DNA of 64,000 nt, taken from the NCBI RefSeq assembly GCF_014202635.1, contig NZ_JACHHD010000013.1, forward strand, positions 1 through 64,000, written 5' to 3'. Shown here piece by piece: positions 53,364 to 61,571 of this stretch; position 1 is the first letter of the stretch; every line of letters starts with the position of its first letter. The stretch is from Faecalicoccus acidiformans. Its GTDB lineage: Bacteria > Bacillota_I > Bacilli_A > Erysipelotrichales > Erysipelotrichaceae. A program made the translations under genes and the position numbers. The notes below the pieces were generated by a model that saw only the letters and a program-made list of their open reading frames with translations, did not search any database and was not told where the DNA came from.

Positions 53364-54266
53364 ATGAAATTGTTAGAAGCTTTAAATGATTACTTATTAG
53401 AAATCAAAGTAGTGGAAAATCGTGCGAATAATACTTTCAAAAGTTATCAAAGGGATCTAAAAGTGTATATTGATTTTCTTCAAGCTAAAGGAATTCAGGA
53501 AATGGAATCGATTACATTAGGAGATATTGAAGATTTTCTGATGTTTTATTTAGATAGTCATGCCCCAAGCAGTGCCAATCGCATGCTTTCCAGTATCCAT
53601 GGCTTTCATGAATTTACTTCTGCTAATCATCCGCACATCAAGAATCCGGCTTTTAGTGTTCGTGGTGTAAAAAAGAAGAACCATTTGCCTACATATTGTA
53701 CGCAGATGGAGATTCAGAAATTGTTTGATTCTTTTGATCAAAGTGATCAATCCATTTATGAAAAAACGATTTTAGAAGTATTATACACTTGTGGACTTCG
53801 GGTCAGTGAATTGTGTGATTTAAAAACAGTTCAAATTCGTCTTCAAGAACGGATCTTGAAAGTGCAGGGAAAAGGAGATAAAGAACGGATTGTCCCAATA
53901 GCGTCGAGCTGTATCGAACAAATGAAACTCTATCAGAATATTGTACGTTCGCAATGGATCCGTAAAAACACTCCTTATTTTTTCATTAATCGATATGGCA
54001 GACGTTTGACCAGACAATATGTTCATCTTTTGATTAAAAGAAAAGTAGAAGAGTGTCATTTAGATCCGCGTATTTCGGCGCACAGTTTACGTCATAGCTT
54101 TGCCACACATCTCTTGGAAGGAGACGCTGATCTTCGTGTAGTACAAGAATTGTTGGGACACGCTGATATTCAGACAACCCAGATCTACACGCATATTCAA
54201 AATGAAAGATTGACAAAAGCCTATGATCAGTATTTTAATTTTCTAGGGGAATCTAAGGAGGAATAA
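53364..54266 (+). CDS. xerD: Tyrosine recombinase XerD
   Basis: 300 residues. Catalytic set: Arg in LYTCGLRVSELC, Lys in VQGKGDKERIVPI, H-x-x-R in SAHSLRHSFATHLL, His in LLGHADIQTTQIYTH with the nucleophile Tyr. Core-domain SAM-like N-terminal DNA-binding part begins LNDYLLEIKVVENRANNTF. Likely chromosome-dimer resolution with a XerC partner outside the window; position in a housekeeping operon argues against a phage integrase. Confidence 0.9.
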   Translation: MKLLEALNDYLLEIKVVENRANNTFKSYQRDLKVYIDFLQAKGIQEMESITLGDIEDFLMFYLDSHAPSSANRMLSSIHGFHEFTSANHPHIKNPAFSVRGVKKKNHLPTYCTQMEIQKLFDSFDQSDQSIYEKTILEVLYTCGLRVSELCDLKTVQIRLQERILKVQGKGDKERIVPIASSCIEQMKLYQNIVRSQWIRKNTPYFFINRYGRRLTRQYVHLLIKRKVEECHLDPRISAHSLRHSFATHLLEGDADLRVVQELLGHADIQTTQIYTHIQNERLTKAYDQYFNFLGESKEE

Positions 54267-54270
54267 TACT

Positions 54271-55119
54271 ATGTCATGTGAAGGATGTCCTAATCAAGGA
54301 TCTTGCGGGAAGGATCAATCTTCTTGCCAGATTGAAAACAATCCAAATAATCATATTAAAAAAATCGTTGCCGTTATGTCTGGAAAAGGCGGTGTAGGGA
54401 AATCAACCATCACTGTTATGTTAGCTAAGTCTTTGGCGAAAAAAGGATTGAAGGTCGGAATCATGGATGCCGATATTACCGGACCAAGTATTCCGCGTTT
54501 ATTTGCTGCTGAACATGAGCAGGCATATGCTACAAAAGAAAACTTTATTATCCCTATTGAAACAGCGGATCATATTAAGATCATGTCTTTAAACTTCATG
54601 ATGAAAAATGAGAGCGATCCGGTGATTTGGAGAGGACCGATCATTGCAGGTGTCGTTAAACAATTTTATACGGATGTGATCTGGGGAGATTTAGATGTTT
54701 TATTGATTGACATGCCTCCAGGAACAGGTGATGTCGCACTAACGATTATGCAGTCATTGCCTGTAAGCGGTGTCGTTATGGTATCAACGCCTCAGCCGAT
54801 GGTTTCGATGATTGTTTCAAAGGCAATCCATATGTGTCATCAAATGAGTATTGCAGTGTATGGTGTTATTGAGAATATGGCATATTTGGAATGCCCGAAT
54901 TGTCAGGAAAAGATCGACTTTTATGAAAAAAGTGATCTGGATTCTTTTATAAGAGAAAACGAAACAAAAATTTACTGTACATTACCAATGTTGGATTTAA
55001 TCCGCGATATCAATCAGTACGCCGAATATAACGATAACCAAAAAGAAATCATCGAATCACTGATTTCGGATACTGCTTGTAGTTTGTGTGATGATTTACA
55101 CCTAGAATGCCACAAATAA
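54271..55119 (+). CDS. Mrp/NBP35-type iron-sulfur carrier ATPase
   Basis: 282 residues. N-terminal Cys-rich stretch MSCEGCPNQGSCGKDQSSC, deviant Walker A VMSGKGGVGKSTITVMLAKS, LLIDMPPGTGDVALTI, and the bridging Cys pair in MAYLECPNCQEKIDF. A further Cys group (TACSLCDDLHLEC) closes the protein, an unusual addition. Probably assembles or delivers 4Fe-4S clusters, needed by the radical-SAM enzymes here. AGGAGG upstream. Confidence 0.92.
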   Translation: MSCEGCPNQGSCGKDQSSCQIENNPNNHIKKIVAVMSGKGGVGKSTITVMLAKSLAKKGLKVGIMDADITGPSIPRLFAAEHEQAYATKENFIIPIETADHIKIMSLNFMMKNESDPVIWRGPIIAGVVKQFYTDVIWGDLDVLLIDMPPGTGDVALTIMQSLPVSGVVMVSTPQPMVSMIVSKAIHMCHQMSIAVYGVIENMAYLECPNCQEKIDFYEKSDLDSFIRENETKIYCTLPMLDLIRDINQYAEYNDNQKEIIESLISDTACSLCDDLHLECHK

Positions 55120-55727
55120 TAATAATTCGCAAAAATAACAAGCGGATGTATCTAAGAGTCAAGGAAGGAAAAATTGTTGTTACAGCACCTTTCTGGGCCT
55201 CTGATAAACAAATAAACGGATTTATAGATAAACATGCGGAATGGATACAAAAAAAGCTTTTAGATAAAAACATCTTTTTGAAAGATGGAGACACGATCAC
55301 TATCCTGGGAAATCCATTTCAAATTTCATTTACTGAAAATTTAATAGATATCGAAGATCATCAGATCTGGATTCCAAACGATCAAAAGATATTTCAGGCT
55401 TTTTTGATCGAACGGACAAAAAAATATCTATATTCTCGTTTTCAGGAATTATCAAGTCAGATGCAAATATCTGGTATTAAACTCAAATTTGGTTTTTATA
55501 AAACAAAATGGGGAAGTTATCATCCGAAAACCAATTGTATTCGTTTGAATATGAATTTGATCTTCACAGATAAAGAGTGTATTGATGCCATCTTGATACA
55601 TGAGCTTTGTCACGTTCGATTTCAAAATCATCAAAAAGAATTTTATCAAGAAGTAGAAAAGTGGATGCCCTCCTATCGTAAAGCGGTGCGTCGCTTGCGT
55701 ACATACAGTATTCCAAAAATAAAATAA
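55107..55727 (+). CDS. YgjP-like metallopeptidase (M48, DUF45)
   Basis: 206 residues with the zinc motif IDAILIHELCHVRFQNHQ and the family's KTKWGSYHPKTNCIRLNM. Overlaps mrp by 13 bases. Family members are poorly characterised zinc peptidases. Confidence 0.9.
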   Translation: MPQIIIIRKNNKRMYLRVKEGKIVVTAPFWASDKQINGFIDKHAEWIQKKLLDKNIFLKDGDTITILGNPFQISFTENLIDIEDHQIWIPNDQKIFQAFLIERTKKYLYSRFQELSSQMQISGIKLKFGFYKTKWGSYHPKTNCIRLNMNLIFTDKECIDAILIHELCHVRFQNHQKEFYQEVEKWMPSYRKAVRRLRTYSIPKIK

Positions 55728-55780
55728 AGACGCTTAGGTCTTTACACGTTAATTTCTGCGTGTAAACCTAATGCGTCTTT
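55726..55780. terminator. Long bidirectional terminator palindrome
   Basis: Three successive stems pair: AAAGACGC (55726-55733) with GCGTCTTT (55773-55780), TTAGG (55734-55738) with CCTAA (55767-55771), TTTACACG (55741-55748) with CGTGTAAA (55759-55766). It includes the peptidase stop and the last codons of purB. Confidence 0.85.
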
Positions 55781-57172
55781 TTCTTTAGATAAAACTGGAT
55801 CTATATAATCTTGGAAAAATTCAACGGTCTGCTGAATGGATCGACCGACGAATTGAATTGGATCCATTATACTTAAAATTTGTTCTTTGGACATACCAAA
55901 ATTTGAATCATTAGCGATACGGTCGATCAAATCATTTGGTTTGCCTTCTTCCTTAACCACCTTTCCAGCAGCCATGGAATGTTGACGGATCAGTTCATGA
56001 AGTTCTTGTCGGTCTTTACCGGCTTTTACAGCATCCATCATAATATTTTCGGTCGCCATAAAAGGTAATTCTTTTTGAAGATTTGCTTCAATAACCTTTG
56101 GGTAAACAACGAGTCCATCTGTGATATTTAAATATAAATCCAAAATACCATCGATTGCCAAGAAAGCTTCTGCAACACTGATTCGTTTGTTGGCAGAATC
56201 ATCTAATGTTCTTTCAAACCATTGTGTACTGGCTGTAATGGCGGGGTTTAATGCATCACAAATTACATAATTACTAAGTGCAGCGATACGCTCAGAGCGC
56301 ATAGGATTGCGTTTATAGGCCATGGCACTTGAACCGATTTGTCCTTTTTCGAACGGCTCCTCAATTTCTTTCATATGTTGAAGCAAGCGGATATCATTTG
56401 AGAATTTATGAGCACTTTGCGCAACACCTACTAAGGTTTGTAATACCATCGTATCGTATTTTCTTGTATATGTTTGACCAGAAACAGGGAAGTATGAGTG
56501 ATATCCCATTCTTTCACAAATCTTTTGATCGAGTGCTTTAACTTTGTCAGTATCGCCTTCAAACAGTTCCATAAAACTTGCTTGCGTTCCGGTTGTGCCT
56601 TTGCATCCTAGAAGTTTTTTGTTTTCTAACAAATGTTCTATTTCTAAATAATCCATGTAAAGATCTTGCGCCCATAGACTGGCCCTTTTGCCTACAGTAG
56701 TAGGCTGAGCGGGTTGAAAATGTGTAAAAGCCAAACAAGGCAGATCTTTATAGGATAATGCGAAATCTTTCAGTTTAGACAAAACGTTGACGATTTTCTT
56801 TTGAATCAGTTCCAATGCTTCATGCATGATGATCAGATCTGTGTTATCACCAACATAGCACGAAGTAGCACCCAGATGAATAATTCCTTTGGCTTTTGGG
56901 CATTGCTGTCCGTAAGCATAGACATGTGACATTACGTCGTGACGAACAATTTTTTCGCGCTCTTTCGCAACTTCATAATTGATATCGTCTTTATGTGCAA
57001 TCAATTCTTCAATTTGTTCATCTGTAATATCTAATCCCAATTCTTGTTCGCTCTGCGCTAAGGCAATCCATAGCCTTCTCCAAGTTTTGAATTTTTTTTC
57101 ATTGGAAAACAAGGCTTGCATTTCTTTAGAAGCATAACGTTGAGAGAGGGGAGATTGATAGTATTCGTTCAT
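55742..57172 (-). CDS. purB: Adenylosuccinate lyase
   Basis: 476 residues. Signature loop QIGSSAMAYKRNPMRSERIA with the catalytic Ser; THFQPAQPTTVGKRASLWAQ carries the active His. Acts twice in purine synthesis (SAICAR and adenylosuccinate cleavage). Start chosen at ATG 57172 with GGTGA upstream; a GTG at 57175 overlaps the purC stop. Pairs with purC, the enzyme just before it in the pathway. Confidence 0.95.
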   Translation of the reverse strand: MNEYYQSPLSQRYASKEMQALFSNEKKFKTWRRLWIALAQSEQELGLDITDEQIEELIAHKDDINYEVAKEREKIVRHDVMSHVYAYGQQCPKAKGIIHLGATSCYVGDNTDLIIMHEALELIQKKIVNVLSKLKDFALSYKDLPCLAFTHFQPAQPTTVGKRASLWAQDLYMDYLEIEHLLENKKLLGCKGTTGTQASFMELFEGDTDKVKALDQKICERMGYHSYFPVSGQTYTRKYDTMVLQTLVGVAQSAHKFSNDIRLLQHMKEIEEPFEKGQIGSSAMAYKRNPMRSERIAALSNYVICDALNPAITASTQWFERTLDDSANKRISVAEAFLAIDGILDLYLNITDGLVVYPKVIEANLQKELPFMATENIMMDAVKAGKDRQELHELIRQHSMAAGKVVKEEGKPNDLIDRIANDSNFGMSKEQILSIMDPIQFVGRSIQQTVEFFQDYIDPVLSKEKDALGLHAEINV

Positions 57173-57174
57173 CA

Positions 57175-57888
57175 CTATTCACCAAATCCCATTCGTTTAA
57201 ACACTTCTTGATAAGCTCCTTCTGGATCGCCGAGATCACGACGGAAGGTATCTTTATCCAGATGTTTTCCTGTTTTGATATCCCAGTAACGACATGTATC
57301 AGGACTGATTTCGTCAGCCAAAACGATTGTACCATCTGAAGTTTTCCCGAATTCAAGTTTAAAATCAATCAATTCGATTCCGATACCGGCAAAGAATTCT
57401 TTCAATACTTCATTCACCGTGAATGCGTATTTTGTAATCGCATCGATTTCCTCTTGAGTGGCCGCTCCAATCGCTTTAGCCATATAAGAGTTGATTAGAG
57501 GATCTCCTAAATCATCGTCTTTATAGCTGAATTCCAATGTGGAGCATTTTAATTCTGTTCCTTCAGCGATTCCTAGACGTTTTGAAAAGCTGCCAGCGGC
57601 TTTATTACGGATAATTACTTCCAATGGAATAATATCTACTTTTTTAACAACTGTACGGCGATCATCGATTTCTTCCACAAAATGAGTTGGAACTCCTTTT
57701 GTTTCTAATACTTTCATCAAATAGTTTGTCATACGGTTGTTGATAGCACCTTTTCCTACGATAGTTCCTTTTTTTTGGCCATTAAAAGCCGTAGCATCAT
57801 CTTTGTAATCAACGATTACATAGTTAGGATCATCGGTTGCATACACCTTTTTTGCCTTACCCTCATAAATCATGTCCATTTGTTTCAT
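57175..57888 (-). CDS. purC: SAICAR synthetase
   Basis: 237 residues: YEGKAKKVYATDDPNYVIVD, EVIIRNKAAGSFSKRLG, LIDFKLEFGK and the ADEISPDTCRYWD site. Joins aspartate to CAIR in purine synthesis. GGGAGG 8 bases before the ATG. No purine riboswitch is evident in the short leader shared with murT. Confidence 0.96.
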   Translation of the reverse strand: MKQMDMIYEGKAKKVYATDDPNYVIVDYKDDATAFNGQKKGTIVGKGAINNRMTNYLMKVLETKGVPTHFVEEIDDRRTVVKKVDIIPLEVIIRNKAAGSFSKRLGIAEGTELKCSTLEFSYKDDDLGDPLINSYMAKAIGAATQEEIDAITKYAFTVNEVLKEFFAGIGIELIDFKLEFGKTSDGTIVLADEISPDTCRYWDIKTGKHLDKDTFRRDLGDPEGAYQEVFKRMGFGE

Positions 57889-57961
57889 GTCTATATTCCT
57901 CCCATAACAGTACCATTATACTTTAGCTATAGATGCAATTCAATGTGAAAACTTCTTGAAA

Positions 57962-57990
57962 TTGATTCACTTGTTTTCATAGGGTATAAT
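57962..57990 (+). promoter_or_regulatory. Promoter of murT-gatD
   Basis: TTGATT (57962-57967), 17-base spacer, TATAAT (57985-57990), 23 bases before the murT ATG. Confidence 0.75.
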
Positions 57991-58012
57991 GAAACCTGGG
58001 GAGCGGATTTCT

Positions 58013-59329
58013 ATGAAAACTCTTTCTATACTCACAACAAAAATAACAGCCAGTTTATTAAAACTTATTGGACGAGGTGGTTCCATGCCTGGTTCGATTG
58101 GATTGAAACTGGATCCTAATATTCTTTCAAAACTGCATTTCAATGGACCTGTAGTTTTAATAACTGGAACCAACGGAAAAACCAGCACGGCAAATATGAT
58201 TGCCGATCTTTTTCAAAATGCAGGTTATGAAGTCGTAACAAACCGAAAAGGAGATAATTTAAAGGCTGGTATCGTAACAGCTCTTTTAACCAACGCCTCG
58301 TTGTCAGGTAGAATCAGAGGTTCTGTCTGTGTTTTGGAGGTGGATGAACTCAATGTTCGTCATATTTTGCCATATCTTCCTGTAAAAGCTTTTGTAGTCA
58401 ATAATTTTTTTCGAGATCAGTTAGATCGCGCTCGTGAGATGGAGCAGTTGATCGAATCTATCGAAAGAGTTTTACCGGATTATAGAGGAGAATTGATTTT
58501 AAATGGGAATGATCCAAATGTTGTTCGACTTTCTTTAAAAGCTTCTAAAGCGCATTGTACTTATTTTGGGCTCGATCAAAACCGTTATTCGCTACTTGAA
58601 ACGAATGAAGCCAGTGAAGGGAAGTTTTGTCCGGTATGTGGCCATAAACTTCATTATGATTATTATCAATATTCCCATATTGGGTCTTTTTCTTGTACGA
58701 ACTGTGATTTTAAAACACCGGAAATCAAATATCCGCTGCAGAACATCGACCTGGAAAAAGAAACGTTTTTTTACCAGAATCAAAAGATTCAATCCCCTTA
58801 CGAAGGGATGTATTCCATGTACAATTGTGCTGCCGTTCTTGCTGTGAAAGAGGTATTTCACCTTGATCTCGATGCAGCAATCCAAGTTTTTCAAAATGCA
58901 CCCCAACCTTTGGGCAGAAATGAACATTTTTCATATAACAACCAGCAATGCATTTTAAATCTAGTCAAAAATCCAACTGGAGCTAATGAGGTCATGAAAG
59001 TTATTGATAAAGATAATGACACTAAGGTTATTTGCATTGTATTAAACGATCATGAACAGGACGGTACGGATGTTAGTTGGATTTATGATACATTTTTTGA
59101 AAAAATTTGCAAACAGTCCACAAAAAAAATCGTATGCACTGGTACGAGAGCCTATGATATGGCATTACGGATTTATTATGAAAACTATAATGGCAATATC
59201 GAAGTAATAGAGTCACTAGATAAAGCCATTCAAGAATCCTTGAAGCCTGGACTTAAAACATATGTGATTGCAACATACACTGCGCTATATCCCACAAGAA
59301 ACACAATTGTAAAGGAGATGGGCCAATGA
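58013..59329 (+). CDS. murT: Lipid II isoglutaminyl synthase, MurT subunit
   Basis: 438 residues from the ATG at 58013 with GGGGAG upstream. Mur-ligase core VVLITGTNGKTSTANMIAD, EVDELNVRHILPYLP, plus the MurT-specific four-Cys zinc ribbon (FCPVCGHKLHYDYY and FSCTNCDFKTP). With GatD it amidates the D-Glu carboxyl of lipid II. Overlaps gatD in ATGA. Confidence 0.95.
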   Translation: MKTLSILTTKITASLLKLIGRGGSMPGSIGLKLDPNILSKLHFNGPVVLITGTNGKTSTANMIADLFQNAGYEVVTNRKGDNLKAGIVTALLTNASLSGRIRGSVCVLEVDELNVRHILPYLPVKAFVVNNFFRDQLDRAREMEQLIESIERVLPDYRGELILNGNDPNVVRLSLKASKAHCTYFGLDQNRYSLLETNEASEGKFCPVCGHKLHYDYYQYSHIGSFSCTNCDFKTPEIKYPLQNIDLEKETFFYQNQKIQSPYEGMYSMYNCAAVLAVKEVFHLDLDAAIQVFQNAPQPLGRNEHFSYNNQQCILNLVKNPTGANEVMKVIDKDNDTKVICIVLNDHEQDGTDVSWIYDTFFEKICKQSTKKIVCTGTRAYDMALRIYYENYNGNIEVIESLDKAIQESLKPGLKTYVIATYTALYPTRNTIVKEMGQ

Positions 59330-60072
59330 ATTACTCCCTAGATGTTTGTTGGATGTATCATGATATCATGGATCTTTATGGTGATAAAGGAAATATGATG
59401 GTCTTAAAGAAACGTTGTGAAGATCGAGGCATAAAGTTTACATTAGATACATGCGGGATCCAGCAAAAGAAAGATCTTTCAATTTATGATCTTGTTTTTT
59501 TGGGTGGTGGTGCCGATAAAGAACAGATCAGTTTGATTCCAGATCTATTGTCTCGTAAAGAAAATATTCAAAAAGCTATGGATGAAAAGACATTTATCCT
59601 ATTAATCTGCGGAGGATATCAATTGTTTGGCCAATACTATATTGCTGCGGATGGTTCTAAAATCAATGGTTTAGGATTTTATCCATACTATACAGATACA
59701 GGAGAACAAGGTAAGCGATGTATTGGCAATATCATTATCAACGCTAAATTAGATGATCTCGAGACTAAAATAATTGGCTTTGAAAACCACGGAGGACAAA
59801 CAAAAAATGTAGACACACCTCTTGGAAAAGTCATAAAAGGTTACGGAAATTCTTTTGATGCCGGATTCGAGGGGTTTTATAACGGGAAGATTTTAGGGAC
59901 ATATTTACATGGTCCATTATTGCCAAAGAACCCGGAAGTTGCCGACTTTGTGATAACTAAAGCATTACAGAAAAGGCATCCATCCTTTTCGTATTCAGAT
60001 CTTTCTTTAATCGATAATCCTTTCGAAAACAAAGCAAGGGAAGTTTTGTTACAACGTTTTCAAATCAAATAG
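59326..60072 (+). CDS. gatD: Lipid II isoglutaminyl synthase, glutamine amidotransferase subunit
   Basis: 248 residues, class I amidotransferase of the CobB/CobQ type: nucleophile Cys in FILLICGGYQLFGQYY and His in GTYLHGPLLPKNP. Supplies ammonia to MurT. Confidence 0.94.
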   Translation: MNYSLDVCWMYHDIMDLYGDKGNMMVLKKRCEDRGIKFTLDTCGIQQKKDLSIYDLVFLGGGADKEQISLIPDLLSRKENIQKAMDEKTFILLICGGYQLFGQYYIAADGSKINGLGFYPYYTDTGEQGKRCIGNIIINAKLDDLETKIIGFENHGGQTKNVDTPLGKVIKGYGNSFDAGFEGFYNGKILGTYLHGPLLPKNPEVADFVITKALQKRHPSFSYSDLSLIDNPFENKAREVLLQRFQIK

Positions 60073-60089
60073 ATAAGGTAGGGGATAAA

Positions 60090-61031
60090 ATGAAAAGATT
60101 GACTGCATTATTAAGTGCTGCTTTTTGTACTTTTGCTCTAATTGGATGTACACCTAAAGAACCATCCGTTGAGATCACCGATGATGTTAATTTTGAATTG
60201 CTGGATGTGATGACAATTACAAATGACGAAAGTAATTCCATCTATTATTATTACATGGCTCAAATATCAAATGATTCAAAAGAGACCTATACAACTGATG
60301 AAGTTATCTATTCCATCACGGATCAAGGAAATGATGAAATCAATCCAATCGATGAGCATGAATCTATGCCTATTTCGACTGTGCTTCCTGAACAGACTGC
60401 ATACATTTATGGATATATCGGTTTTCCGAATTCGAATCAAGAAGATATGGGGTTTTATTTTAATGGTATAGATCAGTTTGTTTCATTTGAAAGTGTCAAT
60501 ATTCGTCTAGCAGACAATCACGATATTCAGGATTCGGACCAACTTAAATTTACAATCTATGAAGATTCTGCTCTCAAAATTGTTGTCGATGCCACTCAAT
60601 GCGATGCAACATTTGAAAATGGAACCACAACATTATCGAATTTTATTATTACGTATACGAATAAAACAGAGCAGCAAATCGCAGTTCCATATTTTGAACC
60701 ACAGGCAACATTAAAAGGATTAGATCTCGACGATTTTACATCTTTAGGTGATTTCTCTAAAATGAATGAAGAAGAAATTAAAGATATAGATTTTACTCAA
60801 AATAGTTTAGAACCTAAAACATCTGAAATTAAAGGGGAAGCTTATGGATATGTTGTGGAATATTTAGATCCAGAGCAATCTATAGACTGTAATGTCGGGT
60901 TTACATTTGAAAATGCTGCTATCAATTATAAAAGCGGTACAGAAAATTGTTTTGATCTAGATTTAGTTTCCAGAGCCTTTGGAGTTACACATTCTATGGA
61001 AGTTTCGTCCTCCGACCAAAAAGCATCTTAA
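60090..61031 (+). CDS. Secreted lipoprotein, DUF5067-like
   Basis: 313 residues. Lipoprotein signal MKRLTALLSAAFCTFALIGC (Cys20) followed by an acidic two-lobed beta-rich region; the pattern of an immunoglobulin-like domain with ISNDSKETYTTDEVIYSITD resembles DUF5067 proteins. The last ~150 residues repeat the pattern (NFIITYTNKTEQQIAVPYFE). Function unknown; probably surface-anchored. Its last codons and stop lie inside a palindromic terminator. Confidence 0.8.
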   Translation: MKRLTALLSAAFCTFALIGCTPKEPSVEITDDVNFELLDVMTITNDESNSIYYYYMAQISNDSKETYTTDEVIYSITDQGNDEINPIDEHESMPISTVLPEQTAYIYGYIGFPNSNQEDMGFYFNGIDQFVSFESVNIRLADNHDIQDSDQLKFTIYEDSALKIVVDATQCDATFENGTTTLSNFIITYTNKTEQQIAVPYFEPQATLKGLDLDDFTSLGDFSKMNEEEIKDIDFTQNSLEPKTSEIKGEAYGYVVEYLDPEQSIDCNVGFTFENAAINYKSGTENCFDLDLVSRAFGVTHSMEVSSSDQKAS

Positions 61032-61041
61032 GATGCTTTTT
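61018..61041 (+). terminator. Palindromic terminator of the lipoprotein gene
   Basis: AAAAAGCATCTTAAGATGCTTTTT is a perfect palindrome with TTAA as loop; the stop TAA is at its centre. Confidence 0.8.
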
Positions 61042-61303
61042 ATTTTATCCTAATCATTTGTGATTGTCTGAGATGCATTGAAAATCCATATTGTTTATAA
61101 CTATACATATAGATGTAAATTAGAGAACCAATTCAAGATTAATATTATTTAAATACATCTTGATATAGATTTCATTATATAAGTTTTCGCTGAAACCGAT
61201 TTAATATCAAAATAACATATAAAATAGCATCTTCAAAACATAACATAATATACATTATGCGAAGTATTCAGCATTTAAGAATTGATTCACTTTTTTAAAA
61301 TTG
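61042..61303. other. AT-rich non-coding stretch before the transposon end
   Basis: No open frame with a ribosome site, no RNA gene and no clear repeat is visible. It probably is flanking chromosomal DNA between the lipoprotein gene and the transposon terminus. Confidence 0.5.
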
Positions 61304-61312
61304 TGTCATTAT

Positions 61313-61550
61313 ACAATATAAGATGAAACTAACAATTAAAATGAAACCAACGAATAAAAATGTACTGTTTTCACCTGTTTTTTATACAATTAGAATGAAA
61401 TCAACGTACTTTTTATCCATATAATAGGTGATGCTTTTTCTCAAATTAAAATGAAACGAGTTGTTTTCTCCTTCGGACATTTTATACAATAAAAATGAAA
61501 CCAAATACTATTTACTTGAATTTGTATTGTACAACTAAAATGAAACCATC
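61313..61550 (+). repeat. Six direct ~21-bp repeats (probable transposase binding sites)
   Basis: Copies at about 61313-61333, 61332-61352, 61386-61406, 61442-61460, 61486-61506 and 61531-61550 share ACAATTAAAATGAAACCAACG; ATGAAA is invariant. Centre-to-centre spacings are about 19, 54, 56, 44 and 45 bases, all in the same orientation. Irregular clusters of ~20-bp direct repeats inside the terminus are the known layout of TnsB/TniA sites. Confidence 0.8.
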
Positions 61551-61571
61551 TATACTTACCTTTTACTTCAT

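Noticed and set aside
53364-54266. Phage or transposon integrase
   Set aside because: Sits inside a conserved housekeeping operon with typical XerD length and motifs; no attachment site or phage genes nearby.
57889-58012. Purine riboswitch before purC
   Set aside because: The leader is too short and the conserved purine-aptamer loops are not visible.
61313-61550. CRISPR array
   Set aside because: Repeats are only about 21 bases, imperfect, irregularly spaced (one pair overlaps), and no cas genes are near; transposase sites fit better.
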